64,000 nt of DNA, from NCBI RefSeq assembly GCF_040253635.1, contig NZ_JBEJGX010000003.1, positions 7,713,501 through 7,777,500 on the forward strand, given 5' to 3'. The translations under genes were made by a program, and so were the position numbers. The notes beneath the pieces were generated by a model. That model ran no database searches. It saw nothing but the letters and a program-made list of their open reading frames with translations, and had not been told where the DNA came from. Each line of letters opens with the position of its first letter. Positions within the stretch are counted from its first letter, which is position 1. Below are positions 7,345 through 16,132 of this stretch, in pieces. The stretch is from Streptomyces sp. Edi2. GTDB taxonomy: Bacteria > Actinomycetota > Actinomycetes > Streptomycetales > Streptomycetaceae.

Positions 7345-8679
7345 GTGCCCACGTTCGCCATACGCCTCGTCCACTTCACCGGACGCTTACTGCTGGCCCT
7401 GGCCGCTGTCGCGACGCCGGTCGTCGTCTTTCTCGCACTGATCGCCCTCACGGACGGGGCAGGCTCGGGGCTCGCCGCATGGCTGACGACCCTTGGAGTC
7501 GGGGCTGTCCTCGCCATGTGGCGGGGTCGGCGCCGCACTTGGCCGGTGCGGCTCGTGCCGTTCCTGCCGGTGGTTGTCGCGGCGGCATTGACGGCGGCGG
7601 TCTGCATCCCGACCGTGCCGAAGGACCGGCGGTACCCGCCCGCCCTGCCGTTCGTGACCACGCAGCACTGGAGCCTGCCCACAGGCAGCCGGGTCGCGGT
7701 GTATCACTACCCGCCCGCGAACCCCGGCACCAGGCATCCCATCCCGTTCGTATACCTCAACGGCGGACCGGTCCGTGGCATCTCGGTGCACGACCACCGG
7801 TTCCTGCAACTCCTGGCACGCCAGGGCTACGACGTCTACACCTACGAACAGGCCGGTGGCGGACGAAGCGACCTGCTCCCCATGGGCCAGTACACGATCT
7901 CCAGGTCGGTCCGCGACCTCGCCGCCTTCATCGACCGCCTCAACAAGGGCAAGGTCGACATGCTCGGATTCTCCTCAGGCGGGGTCGTGCTCACCCGAGC
8001 CCTGGCCGACCCGAGCGTCGCCGCACGCTTGCACCGGGCGATCATCGCCGAGCCCGGCCCCATGGACGGCCCCACCGCACACATCACCGGGCACAAGGGC
8101 CGAAAATCCGCACAGGGCCTCGCGCCGGCCATGACCGGACCGCGATCGACACACGTCCCCCGGTACGCCGTGGCGTTCGGTCTCATGCGACTCGGACTTC
8201 TCACCCCCGACACCGGACTGATCGGACAGGCCGAAGGCGACAACGCTTTCACCGCCGCAGACCTCGGCAGCGACACCGCATCCGCATACTGCGCGCGCGA
8301 CGCGCACCGCATACCAGCCGAGAACACCGCACAGAACTTCTCCTTCAGCCCCGCCGCCAGCCTTCGCGTCGAGCAGACAGTCAAGGACTCGCCCTCCATC
8401 GCACCGCTACTGAGGCGGTCCCGGACCCCCGCGATGCTGATGATCGCCGAGTGCTCCTCCCAGGTCCGTCAGTGGGAGACCAGCATCCTTGCCCATGACC
8501 CCGCCATCCAGCGCACGCAGTACATGCCCGGAGTCGGACACCACATGTGGAACGGGCTGGATGACAACAACGACCGAGCCGCCGCCGTCATCACTGCGTT
8601 CCTTCAGGACAAGCCGGCCCCCCTGCCGAACTACCCGACCCGCGATGAGATCCTCACCTTCCTGCGCGAGCGCAAATGA
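7345..8679 (+). CDS. Membrane-anchored alpha/beta hydrolase
   Basis: A 444-residue protein starting at GTG 7345, with GGAGG six bases upstream. The N-terminal 90 residues hold about three hydrophobic segments (LLLALAAVATPVVVFLALIAL, GLAAWLTTLGVGAVLAM, LPVVVAAALTAAVC), so it should be membrane-bound. The rest is an alpha/beta-hydrolase domain with a YLNGGPVRG oxyanion-loop region near residue 135, the nucleophile elbow GFSSGG with Ser at about 210, and a C-terminal GVGHHMW carrying the likely catalytic His. It resembles proline-iminopeptidase-type hydrolases. Its substrate is unknown. It is divergent from, and probably controlled by, the TetR gene at 6662. Confidence 0.88.
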   Translation: MPTFAIRLVHFTGRLLLALAAVATPVVVFLALIALTDGAGSGLAAWLTTLGVGAVLAMWRGRRRTWPVRLVPFLPVVVAAALTAAVCIPTVPKDRRYPPALPFVTTQHWSLPTGSRVAVYHYPPANPGTRHPIPFVYLNGGPVRGISVHDHRFLQLLARQGYDVYTYEQAGGGRSDLLPMGQYTISRSVRDLAAFIDRLNKGKVDMLGFSSGGVVLTRALADPSVAARLHRAIIAEPGPMDGPTAHITGHKGRKSAQGLAPAMTGPRSTHVPRYAVAFGLMRLGLLTPDTGLIGQAEGDNAFTAADLGSDTASAYCARDAHRIPAENTAQNFSFSPAASLRVEQTVKDSPSIAPLLRRSRTPAMLMIAECSSQVRQWETSILAHDPAIQRTQYMPGVGHHMWNGLDDNNDRAAAVITAFLQDKPAPLPNYPTRDEILTFLRERK

Positions 8680-8885
8680 CCACGCCGCAGCCCGTCACCG
8701 GCAACGGCGGACGAACCCTCGAAGCCGTCCGGGCCGTGCGCCAGGTACAGCCGAAGACGACCCCTTGGTCCGGGAGTGGGCCGGAGGCCAGGCGCCGGTG
8801 TGACGTCGGGCGGGGCCCTCGCAACTGGCGGCGGCACCACCGCAAACTGCTGGCCCACCGCCTTCCCTCTCCGTACGATCCTCCG

Positions 8886-9452
8886 GTGACGACCAACGAC
8901 CGCTACCTCGCACAGGGCCCGCGGGTGGGCATCCGGCACTTCACCGCCGCCGACCGGGACGAGTTCACCGCGCTGGCCCGGCAGAGCGCGGATCTGCACC
9001 GCCCCTGGCTCTTCCCGCCGGCCGAGGACGCCGCTTACGACGCCTATCTGCACCGGCTCCAGGACCCGCAGCGCGCGGGCTTCCTGATCTGCGAGCTCGA
9101 CGGCGGCCGGATCGCCGGCTACCTCACGATCAACAACATCGTGCACGGCGCGTTCCGTTGCGGCGCGATCGGCTACGGCGCCTTCGCGCACGCCGCCGGG
9201 CGGGGGCTGATGAGCGAGGGCCTGCGGCTCGTCCTGCGCCATGCCTTCGGACAGATGGGGCTGCACCGGCTGGAGGTCAATGTCCAGCCGGCCAACGAGC
9301 GGTCGATCGCCCTGGTCAAGCGGGCCGGATTCCGGCTGGAGGGGTTCTCCCCGGACTTCCTCTTCGTCGACGGTGCCTGGCGCGACCACGAGCGCTGGGC
9401 GATCACCGCCGAGATGGTCGCCGCCGGGATGGCCGCCGGGGAAACCGTGTGA
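8886..9452 (+). CDS. GNAT acetyltransferase, RimJ/RimL-like
   Basis: A 188-residue GCN5-related N-acetyltransferase. The fold is recognisable from VGIRHFTAADRDEF near the N-terminus, the acceptor strand, the GYGAFAHAAGRGLMSEGLRLVLRHAF acetyl-CoA segment and the ending LEVNVQPANERSIALVKRAGF, which is characteristic of RimJ/RimL-type N-alpha or small-molecule acetyltransferases. GTG 8886 is preceded by TACGAT about ten bases upstream and no ribosome site, so a leaderless start is likely. The VOC gene follows 13 bp downstream, suggesting a two-gene operon. Confidence 0.9.
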   Translation: MTTNDRYLAQGPRVGIRHFTAADRDEFTALARQSADLHRPWLFPPAEDAAYDAYLHRLQDPQRAGFLICELDGGRIAGYLTINNIVHGAFRCGAIGYGAFAHAAGRGLMSEGLRLVLRHAFGQMGLHRLEVNVQPANERSIALVKRAGFRLEGFSPDFLFVDGAWRDHERWAITAEMVAAGMAAGETV

Positions 9453-9465
9453 TTCCCTGTCCGCC

Positions 9466-9873
9466 ATGGACATCGTCTTCCACCGCAGCGTGCCGGTTTT
9501 CCGGATCTTCGACGTGGTCAAGGCCCACGAGTTCTACGTCGATTACCTCGGCTGCACGGTCGACTGGGAGCACCGCTTCGAACCCGGTATGCCGCTCTAC
9601 ACCCAGGTCTCGCGCGGCGACCTCGTGCTGCACCTGTCGGAGCACCACGGCGATGCGACGCCCGGCTCCACGCTCTACACGGAGCTCGGCGGGGTGCGCG
9701 CGCTCCACGCCGAACTGGCCGGCAAGGACTATCCGTACCTGCGCCCCGGTCTGGAACAGGACGAGACGGGAACCTCGCTCACCCTGACCGACCCCTTCGG
9801 GAACCGGCTGCGCTTCAACGAGCCGGGCGACGGGACGTCCCGGGACAGCACGCCTAGCGGGACTTGCGGTTGA
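9466..9873 (+). CDS. Glyoxalase/bleomycin-resistance superfamily (VOC) protein
   Basis: 135 residues with a single vicinal-oxygen-chelate fold: VPVFRIFDVVKAHEFYVDYLG at the N-terminus, TLYTEL in the middle and TLTDPFGNRLRFNE at the C-terminus. The order resembles the 'glyoxalase superfamily' and bleomycin-binding proteins, in which a dimer binds or converts a small molecule. It sits 13 bp behind the GNAT gene. Its 3' end overlaps the convergent DUF6204 gene by 20 bp. The substrate is unknown. Confidence 0.88.
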   Translation: MDIVFHRSVPVFRIFDVVKAHEFYVDYLGCTVDWEHRFEPGMPLYTQVSRGDLVLHLSEHHGDATPGSTLYTELGGVRALHAELAGKDYPYLRPGLEQDETGTSLTLTDPFGNRLRFNEPGDGTSRDSTPSGTCG

Positions 9874-10189
9874 TCTTCATGGTGTCCATGTCGGTGGCCG
9901 TGGACCGCAGTTCCCGCCAGCCGAGGCCGGCGGCCTTCAGCGCACGTTCCGCCTTGTCCTCGGCGAGCGCGGCCGCCATCTCCTCGCCGTCCGCCGCGTC
10001 CGAGACGATGACGAAGCGGTAGCTGAAGGAGTGCAGCGCCCTGTCGTACACCAGGGAGCCCTCGGGCGTGAACCGGTGCTGTGCCAGGCCGTGGTCGTCC
10101 ACCTCGGCGAGCAGCTCGGCCCGCGACTGCGGCGTGAGATCATCCCACTTGCCGCGGACGATGACTCGGTAGGTGTGCTGGGTCGCCAT
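9854..10189 (-). CDS. DUF6204-family protein
   Basis: 111 residues starting MATQHTYRVIVRGKW, with DDHGLAQHRFTPEGSLVYDRAL in the middle and STATDMDTMKI near the C-terminus; this is the recognisable pattern of DUF6204, a small actinobacterial family without assigned function. No signal peptide or membrane segment is seen. The gene converges on the VOC gene and overlaps it by 20 bp. No ribosome site is evident before ATG 10189. Confidence 0.75.
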   Translation of the reverse strand: MATQHTYRVIVRGKWDDLTPQSRAELLAEVDDHGLAQHRFTPEGSLVYDRALHSFSYRFVIVSDAADGEEMAAALAEDKAERALKAAGLGWRELRSTATDMDTMKINRKSR

Positions 10190-10297
10190 GGGGCCGTGGT
10201 CCGTTCTGCCGTTCGCCGGTGAGCCGAGCCCACAGGCTATGTCGGCGGATCTTCCGAGGCCTCCCCTTTTTCCGTGCGCCTGTGTGACGATCCCCGT

Positions 10298-11203
10298 ATG
10301 CGCCGGACCGTACTGATCGATGCCCCTTCCAACCTGGGCCTGCGGCCGCCCGCGCCCGGCACCGTCCCCGGCTGCTACAAGCTCGCGGGCGCGCTGCGCG
10401 AACAGGGGCTGCTGCGGCGCTTGGGCGCGCTGGAGGGCGGTGTGGTGGTGCCGCCGCGCTACGACCTTGGGGAGTGGCGGGAGGGAGACGGAGACTTCAA
10501 CGCCCCCGCCCTCGCCGCCTATACGGGCAAGCTCGCCACGCGCGTCCAGGAGCACGTCCGCAGCGGTGACTTCCCGGTGGTGCTGGGCGGGGACTGCAGC
10601 ATTCTGCTCGGGGTGGTGCTCGCGCTGCGGCGGCTGGGGCGGTACGGCGTGGCCTACCTCGACGGGCACGGCGACTTCCGGCACCCGGGCAATACGGCGG
10701 TCTCCGGTCCGCTCGGTGCCGCGGCCGGGGAGGGCCTGGCGCAGATCACCGGGCGCGGGCAGGCGGACCTCACCGATATCGAGGGGCTGCGGCCGTACGT
10801 CCGCGACGAGGATCTGCGCGCGCTGGGCCTGCGCGACGCCGACGAGGACCAAGAGGAGTTGACCGCCCTCGGCATCGGCCACGCCCCGGTCGGCGAGATC
10901 CGCCGTCGCGGCCCGGAGACGGTGGCCCGCGACGTCCTCGCCCACTTCGCGCGCTCGCCCCTCGACGGCTTCTGGATCCATCTCGACGCGGACGTCCTCG
11001 ACCCGTCCGTCATGCCGGCCGTCGACAGCCCCGACCCGGGAGGCCTGCTCCTCTCCGAACTCCGCGCGCTGCTGGACCCGTTGGCCGCCTCGCCGCGTTG
11101 TGTCGGCATCAACGTCACCATCTACGACCCGGACCGCGACCCCGAGGGGACCGGCGCGGTGCTGCTCGCCGATCTCCTTGAAGACCTCTTTGCGCAACCC
11201 TGA
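10298..11203 (+). CDS. Arginase/agmatinase-superfamily protein
   Basis: 301 residues of the ureohydrolase fold, a binuclear-manganese hydrolase family. Metal-site motifs are GGDCS (about 93), YLDGHGDFRHPG (about 118) and HLDADVLDP (about 228). The second and third sites are complete (D-x-H-x-D and D-x-D). In the first, classical arginases have GGDHS, and here the His is Cys. Some actinobacterial members share this, so the enzyme may bind metal differently or act on a substrate other than arginine. ATG 10298 has no ribosome site; a GACGAT hexamer close by suggests leaderless transcription. Confidence 0.85.
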   Translation: MRRTVLIDAPSNLGLRPPAPGTVPGCYKLAGALREQGLLRRLGALEGGVVVPPRYDLGEWREGDGDFNAPALAAYTGKLATRVQEHVRSGDFPVVLGGDCSILLGVVLALRRLGRYGVAYLDGHGDFRHPGNTAVSGPLGAAAGEGLAQITGRGQADLTDIEGLRPYVRDEDLRALGLRDADEDQEELTALGIGHAPVGEIRRRGPETVARDVLAHFARSPLDGFWIHLDADVLDPSVMPAVDSPDPGGLLLSELRALLDPLAASPRCVGINVTIYDPDRDPEGTGAVLLADLLEDLFAQP

Positions 11204-11311
11204 CCCCACCCGGCGGCGAGGAGCCCTGTGCAGCGGGGCGATCACGCGGTTCCCTGGTCAACAGGAGGCCGCCGCAGCCGGGGTGGCCCGGTCCAGCATT
11301 GCGAGGCAGCC

Positions 11312-13339
11312 GTGGCCACGAGAGTGCGACGCAACACCCTGACCCTCCCCGCAGCCCCCCTCGGCCCCGACAACCCCCTCCCCGCGCTGTGCGTCGGCCA
11401 GGACCTGCACCGCATCGAGACCCGGGACGCCCACCTGCCCGCCGATATGGCACGGCAGATCGACGGTGCGCCGCTGCGCTCGATCCTGCCGACGCGGATG
11501 CGCGACGGCTATGGCCGCACCCGCCGCCCCACCGGCCTCGACGCGCTGGTCATCGAGAACGACCGGCTGCGCGCCACCGTCCTGCCCGGCCTCGGCGGCC
11601 GGGTGTACTCCCTGCACCACAAGCCCACCGGCCGGGAACTGCTGTACCGCAACCCGGTGTGGCAGCCCGCGGCCTTCGCCCTCAACGGCGCCTGGTTCTC
11701 CGGCGGCATCGAATGGAACATCGGCGCCACCGGCCACACCACCCTCGCCTGTGCCCCGCTGCACGCCGCCCGTGTCCCGGCGCCGGACGGCGGGGAGATG
11801 CTGCGGCTGTGGGAGTGGGAACGGCTGCGCGACCTGCCCTTCCAGGTGGACCTGTGGCTGCCCGACGGCTCCGACTTCCTCCACGTGGGAGTCCGGATCC
11901 GTAACCCGCACCCCCACACCGTCCCCGTCTACTGGTGGTCCAACATCGCCGTTCCCGAGGACGAGCGCACCCGTGTCCTGGCCCCCGCCGACGAGGCCTG
12001 GCACTTCGGCTACGAACGGAACCTGCGCCGCGTCCCGGTCCCCGGCCTCGACGGCGTCGACCGGACCTACCCGCTGCGCAGCGAGCACCCCGCCGACTAC
12101 TTCTACGAGGTACCCGACGGCGCCCGCCGCTGGATCACCTCCCTGGACGCCGACGGCCGCGGCCTGGTGCAGACCTCCACCGACACCCTGCGCGGCCGCA
12201 AGCTCTTCCTGTGGGGCGCCGGCCGGGCCGGGCGGCGCTGGCAGCAGTGGCTCACCGAGCCGGGCACCGGCGGCTACGCCGAGATCCAGGCCGGTCTGGC
12301 CCGTACGCAGCTGGAGCAGGTACCGCTCGACGCGGGTGGGGAGTTCACCTGGCTGGAGGCCTACGGGCCGCTGGCCGCCGACGCCGCGACCGTGCACGGC
12401 GCGGACTGGGGCGCGGCCCGCCGAGAGGTCGCGGCCCGGCTGGAAGCCGCCCTGCCGCGCGCGGACGTCGATGCCGCGTACGCCGCCTGGCTGCCGTACG
12501 CCGACCAGGAACCGAAGGAGCCGCTGGCCACCGGCTCCGGCTGGGGCGCGCTGGAGACCGTCCGCGCGGGTCTGGAACTGCCCGGTACACCCTTCGACGC
12601 GGCCACGCTGGGCGCGGAGCAGGAGCCCTGGCTGACACTGCTCAGAACCGGGGACCTGCCGGCCGGCCGCCCGGTGCCAGGACCGGCGCTGGTCGGGCCG
12701 GCCTGGCGCGATCTGCTGGAGTCCGCTCCCTCGGGCGCGGCCACCGACTATCACCTGGGGCTCGCCCAGTGGCACGCCGGCGACCGCGCCCAGGCGGTCC
12801 GCAGCTGGGAGCGTGCGCTCGGGCACGGTGGCGCGGGGGCTCTGCCGCTGTACTGCCTGGCCGTCGCCGAAGCGGAGGCGGGTGAGACCGGCCGCGCCGC
12901 GGACCGCTACCTGCAGGCCTGCGACGAAGCGGCGCGGGCGGCAGCGGAGCCGGGCCAGGATGCGCGGGAGTGGCGGGCGGTGTGCTCCGCCCTCGTCCGG
13001 GAGGCGGTGCCCGTGCTGCTCGCGGCCGGCCGTACCGACGAGGCGGCGCGGCTGCTGGCGGCCCTGCCGCAGCCCGGTCCGGCCGACGGCCGCTTCCGGT
13101 TGCTGACCGCACAGGTGCTGCTCGCCCAGGGGCAGCCGTCCGCCGCCCGGGAGATCTTCGACGCCGGCTTCGAGATCGCCGCGCTGCGGGAGGGCGAGGA
13201 GGCGCTGGCCGACACCTGGTACGCCATCGCCGAGCGGCTGGTCGCGGGCGGCGGACCGGTCACCGAACAGGTCCGCGCCGAGGCCCGTTCCCGGCATCCG
13301 CTCCCGGAGCGGTACGAGTACCGGATGCGGCCGGTGTAG
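11312..13339 (+). CDS. DUF5107 protein with C-terminal TPR-like region
   Basis: 675 residues. Residues about 75-400 form a DUF5107 domain, a galactose-mutarotase/aldose-epimerase-like beta-sandwich thought to bind carbohydrate; recognisable pieces are ATVLPGLGGRVYSL, WFSGGIEWNIGATGHT and PVYWWSNIAVPE. Residues about 500-650 contain helical repeats with TPR character (YHLGLAQWHAGDRAQAVRSWERAL). Together these resemble Streptomyces DUF5107/TPR proteins thought to act in sugar metabolism. GTG 11312 is chosen because GAGG lies eight bases upstream. It lies 108 bp behind the arginase-like gene on the same strand. Confidence 0.85.
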   Translation: MATRVRRNTLTLPAAPLGPDNPLPALCVGQDLHRIETRDAHLPADMARQIDGAPLRSILPTRMRDGYGRTRRPTGLDALVIENDRLRATVLPGLGGRVYSLHHKPTGRELLYRNPVWQPAAFALNGAWFSGGIEWNIGATGHTTLACAPLHAARVPAPDGGEMLRLWEWERLRDLPFQVDLWLPDGSDFLHVGVRIRNPHPHTVPVYWWSNIAVPEDERTRVLAPADEAWHFGYERNLRRVPVPGLDGVDRTYPLRSEHPADYFYEVPDGARRWITSLDADGRGLVQTSTDTLRGRKLFLWGAGRAGRRWQQWLTEPGTGGYAEIQAGLARTQLEQVPLDAGGEFTWLEAYGPLAADAATVHGADWGAARREVAARLEAALPRADVDAAYAAWLPYADQEPKEPLATGSGWGALETVRAGLELPGTPFDAATLGAEQEPWLTLLRTGDLPAGRPVPGPALVGPAWRDLLESAPSGAATDYHLGLAQWHAGDRAQAVRSWERALGHGGAGALPLYCLAVAEAEAGETGRAADRYLQACDEAARAAAEPGQDAREWRAVCSALVREAVPVLLAAGRTDEAARLLAALPQPGPADGRFRLLTAQVLLAQGQPSAAREIFDAGFEIAALREGEEALADTWYAIAERLVAGGGPVTEQVRAEARSRHPLPERYEYRMRPV

Positions 13340-13574
13340 CCGCTCGGTCCGCGGGGCGGTACCTGCGCCGCCGGCCCTCGTCCCGCCGTCACCCTGGTGG
13401 CTCGGCCGCCCGCCGTCACCCCGGCGGCTTGTCGGGCACCGCCGTCCGTCACCGCCGTCCGTCACCGCGGCCCGTCACCGCCGCGGCGCCCCGGTCGTCG
13501 CACGCCGCGTACGCCGATTCGGTGACCTTCCGCGACCCTGGAATGATCCCCGGTCGTCACGCGTTGTGACGGTC

Positions 13575-14498
13575 ATGAAAGCAATCATCGCAAAGAGCTA
13601 CGGCGGCCCCGAGGTCCTCGAACACACCGACCGCCCCGATCCGAAGGTGGGCCCGGACTCCTTCCTGATCCGGGTCAAGGCGGCCGGGGTCAACCCGGTG
13701 GACTGGAAGATCGTCGCCGGCTATCTGGACCCGATGATGGACGTGCACTTCCCGCTCATTCCCGGGTGGGACGTGGCGGGCGTGGTCGAGGCGGTGGGCG
13801 CGGACGCCACGGAGTACGCGGTCGGCGACGAGGTCATCGGCTATGTGCGCAGGGACGAGGTGCAGCAGGGCACCTACGCCGAGTTGGTCGCCGCGCCGGT
13901 CAGGACGCTGGCGCGCAAGCCCGCCTCGCTCAGCTGGCAGCAGGCCGCCGGACTTCCGCTCGCCGGCCTGACGGCCTATCAGTCGCTCAAGCGGGTCGAC
14001 GCGAAGGCGGGCGAAACGGTCCTGGTGCATGCCGCAGCAGGAGGTGTCGGCTCCCTCGCCGTCCAGATCGCGGTGGCACGGGGCGCCCGCGTCATCGGCA
14101 CGGCGAGCGAGCGCAACCACGACTTCCTGCGCTCCCTGGGCGCCGAGCCGGTCACCTACGGTGACGGTCTCGCCGACCGGGTGCGGGCTCTGGCGCCCGA
14201 AGGCGTCGACGCGGCCGTGGACTTCGTCGGCGGTGGCGCCGTGGAGGTCTCGCAGGAACTCCTCAAGGACCGCAGCCGGGTGGCGTCGATCGCCGACGGT
14301 GAGGCCAGGAACAAGGGCGGCCACATGGTGTGGGTGCGCCCGGACACCGCCGATCTGACCGCCCTCGGCGCACTCGCGGACGCCGGAAAGCTGACCGTGC
14401 CGGTCGAGGTGATCTTCCCGCTCTCCGAGGCCGCCGAGGCGTTCCGGCGGAGCATGGCCGGGCGGACCCGCGGCAAGATCGTCCTTGAGGTGTCCTGA
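13575..14498 (+). CDS. NADP-dependent alcohol dehydrogenase/quinone oxidoreductase (MDR superfamily)
   Basis: About 307 residues without the structural zinc cysteines. The N-terminus MKAIIAKSYGGPEVLE and the region IRVKAAGVNPVDWKI are typical of zeta-crystallin-like quinone oxidoreductases. The Rossmann fingerprint is AAAGGVGSLAVQIA at about residues 155-168. The likely reaction is NADPH-dependent reduction of quinones or enones. ATG 13575 is used by family pattern; a GTG nine bases earlier is in frame. It stands alone, with 235 bp of C-rich intergenic sequence before it in which I see no gene. Confidence 0.9.
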   Translation: MKAIIAKSYGGPEVLEHTDRPDPKVGPDSFLIRVKAAGVNPVDWKIVAGYLDPMMDVHFPLIPGWDVAGVVEAVGADATEYAVGDEVIGYVRRDEVQQGTYAELVAAPVRTLARKPASLSWQQAAGLPLAGLTAYQSLKRVDAKAGETVLVHAAAGGVGSLAVQIAVARGARVIGTASERNHDFLRSLGAEPVTYGDGLADRVRALAPEGVDAAVDFVGGGAVEVSQELLKDRSRVASIADGEARNKGGHMVWVRPDTADLTALGALADAGKLTVPVEVIFPLSEAAEAFRRSMAGRTRGKIVLEVS

Positions 14499-14655
14499 CC
14501 TCGGCCGGTGCGCAACTGCCGATAGATGCAGTGGGAGTGGGGCGCGATGGGAGTGGGACCGCCGCCCCCGGACAGAGGCGGCGGCCCGCACCGCTGTGAT
14601 GACGGCATGTCGGGGCCGTGACCGAGGACGAGGCGAGTCGCTTACCTCTGACGGG

Positions 14656-14967
14656 TCAGTCGCTGACCTCTCCGACGACAAAGCGGCGAGCCTCACGGCG
14701 GCCTGCGTAGCGTTCCTTGCGGTTGCTCTGCCGAGCCATCTGCTGGCGCTCCTTGACGCAGCCGCGCACACTGCACCCCGAACAGCAGGTGCGACGGAAC
14801 AGCAGCGCGCCGGGGTGCTCCCACCGGCAGCGAGTGTCCGGCGCCTCTCCCGTTCCCGTCGGGTCCGGCGGCAGATCACAGGCACCGTAGCGGTGATCGT
14901 GGACAGGCCGCGGGTTGTGCTCCGCGTAGCGCACCCACAGCGGCTTCGTCCTGTCCGTACGGGACAT
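14656..14967 (-). CDS. Small cysteine-rich protein of unknown function
   Basis: 103 residues starting MSRTDRTKPLWVRYAEHNPRP, which I recognise as a small hypothetical family found in Streptomyces. Five Cys (CDLP, RCRW, CCSGC, GCVK) and several His suggest a zinc- or iron-binding fold. The second half is Arg-rich (RQSNRKERYAGRREARR), suggesting contact with nucleic acid. A strong AAGGA ribosome site lies just before ATG 14967. It is preceded by an unusually long leader with a hairpin and a five-codon open frame (see the separate entry). Not WhiB: the Cys spacing and the G[VI]WGG turn are missing. Confidence 0.7.
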   Translation of the reverse strand: MSRTDRTKPLWVRYAEHNPRPVHDHRYGACDLPPDPTGTGEAPDTRCRWEHPGALLFRRTCCSGCSVRGCVKERQQMARQSNRKERYAGRREARRFVVGEVSD

Positions 14968-14985
14968 CTCGTTCCTTCCGGAACC

Positions 14986-15036
14986 GCCGCCCGGGCTCCG
15001 GACCTTCCGGGCGGGCGGCTAGGTTCGCCACTTCAC
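14986..15036 (-). promoter_or_regulatory. Leader hairpin and mini-frame before the Cys-rich gene
   Basis: On the minus strand, GTG AAG TGG CGA ACC TAG (15036-15019) follows a GGAGG-like site. It is followed by an 8-bp perfect stem (15019-15012 with 14993-14986, GCCGCCCG/CGGGCGGC) that ends six bases before the ribosome site of the gene at 14967. A leader peptide read into a hairpin next to a ribosome site is the layout of translational attenuation. Whether the mini-frame is translated is unknown. Confidence 0.35.
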
Positions 15037-15145
15037 GGCGACACGCTCCTTCCTTCGTCTGTGGCACCGGCCGGGCATCTCGGCTCCGGCCGGGCGGATT
15101 CAGCGCCCCTTGTGCCGGACCCGGTGGATCCACCAGGGCAGCTAC

Positions 15146-15172
15146 CGCAACCACGGCAACCACGGCAACCAC
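15146..15172. repeat. 9-bp tandem repeat, three copies
   Basis: Three consecutive copies of sGCAACCAC. It lies in the 358-bp gap between the Cys-rich gene and the hydrolase gene. Apart from this, the leader elements and the hydrolase terminator, I see nothing coding in the gap. Confidence 0.8.
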
Positions 15173-15269
15173 GCCATCTACGGCAACCGGCCACCGCCAG
15201 GCCCTCCTTGGTTCGGCGGGCACGGCAGTGCAGGGGTGCCCTCCACGGGAGTGGAAAGCCTTCCAGGCT

Positions 15270-15306
15270 ATCGGCAACTCACTTCGCGTGCATGGAGTTT
15301 GCCGAT
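15270..15306 (-). terminator. Terminator hairpin of the hydrolase gene
   Basis: ATCGGCAA-CTC and GAG-TTTGCCGAT form an 11-bp stem with one bulged base and a 14-nt loop. It begins 20 bp downstream of the stop of the minus-strand hydrolase gene. Confidence 0.6.
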
Positions 15307-15325
15307 CTTGCCGTCGCGAGGAGCG

Positions 15326-16126
15326 TTACACCGACGACGGAGCCGTGCGGTCCAGGAATTCCCTTACCGTCACACCCAGCTCCGCCTGGTGCGTGAGGTA
15401 GAAGTCGTGGTGCCCGTCGATCGTCACGACCTCCGTGCCGGGCCGGCGACGCACCATCTCCTCGGCGTGCCGGCGCGGGACGACCGGACTGCGCCCGCCC
15501 CGCACGACCATCAGCGGCTGCTTGGCGGCGGTGAAGTCGTCCCACCAGTCGCCCCGGACGGCGGCCTTGGTGGCGTGCACTTCCTCCGCCCGCCACAGGA
15601 ACCGCCAGCCCTCCGGTTCCTCCACCGCGCTCTCGGTGAAGTGCCGGGGCTCGTCCGCAAACGCGAGTGCGTCCAGCATCGCCCGCATGCTCGGGAAGCG
15701 CGTCGGCAGCGCGAGCAGTTGATCGTCGCCGAGCGGCGCCCGGTACTCCGCCGGAAAGTCCACCACGACCACGGCCGCGACCAATCCCGGTCGCTTCGCG
15801 GCCAGTTGATACGCGGTGATGCCGCCGAGTGAGTGTCCGACGATCGCCACGGGGCCGAGGCCGAGGTGTTCGACGAGCGCCGCCGCATCGCCGATATAGC
15901 CCTCCCGCCCGTAGTCGTCGGGGTGGTCGGAGAGTCCGTGGCCGCGCTGGTCGAGCGCGATGAGCCGGTATCCGGGGCCGAGGTGGTCGGCGAGCCCGAG
16001 CAGGGACCGGCCGCGTCCGTAGGCGCCGTGCAGTGCGAGGACGGGGCGGCCGGTGCCACCCAGGTCGAGGTAGGCGAGCCGTATGCCGTCCGGGGTGCGG
16101 AAGTACTGCGTGGTTGCCGTCGTCAT
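15326..16126 (-). CDS. Alpha/beta-fold hydrolase
   Basis: A 266-residue soluble alpha/beta hydrolase. LALHGAYGRGRS carries the oxyanion region, DQRGHGLSDHPDDYG the typical epoxide-hydrolase/haloperoxidase-like strand, and the nucleophile elbow is VGHSLGG (Ser at about 95). A late DGHHDFYL carries the catalytic His. The substrate is unknown. It is divergent from the PadR gene, and its start codon (16126) lies 7 bp from a 30-bp palindrome, so repression by that PadR protein is very likely. Confidence 0.92.
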   Translation of the reverse strand: MTTATTQYFRTPDGIRLAYLDLGGTGRPVLALHGAYGRGRSLLGLADHLGPGYRLIALDQRGHGLSDHPDDYGREGYIGDAAALVEHLGLGPVAIVGHSLGGITAYQLAAKRPGLVAAVVVVDFPAEYRAPLGDDQLLALPTRFPSMRAMLDALAFADEPRHFTESAVEEPEGWRFLWRAEEVHATKAAVRGDWWDDFTAAKQPLMVVRGGRSPVVPRRHAEEMVRRRPGTEVVTIDGHHDFYLTHQAELGVTVREFLDRTAPSSV

Positions 16127-16132
16127 GACTTT

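Noticed and set aside
14656..14967. WhiB-like regulator
   Set aside because: Several Cys are present but their spacing and the missing G[VI]WGG turn do not fit WhiB.
15110..15832. Long plus-strand open frame over the hydrolase gene and its downstream gap
   Set aside because: It is antisense to a clear alpha/beta hydrolase and its translation is low-complexity; high GC creates such shadows.
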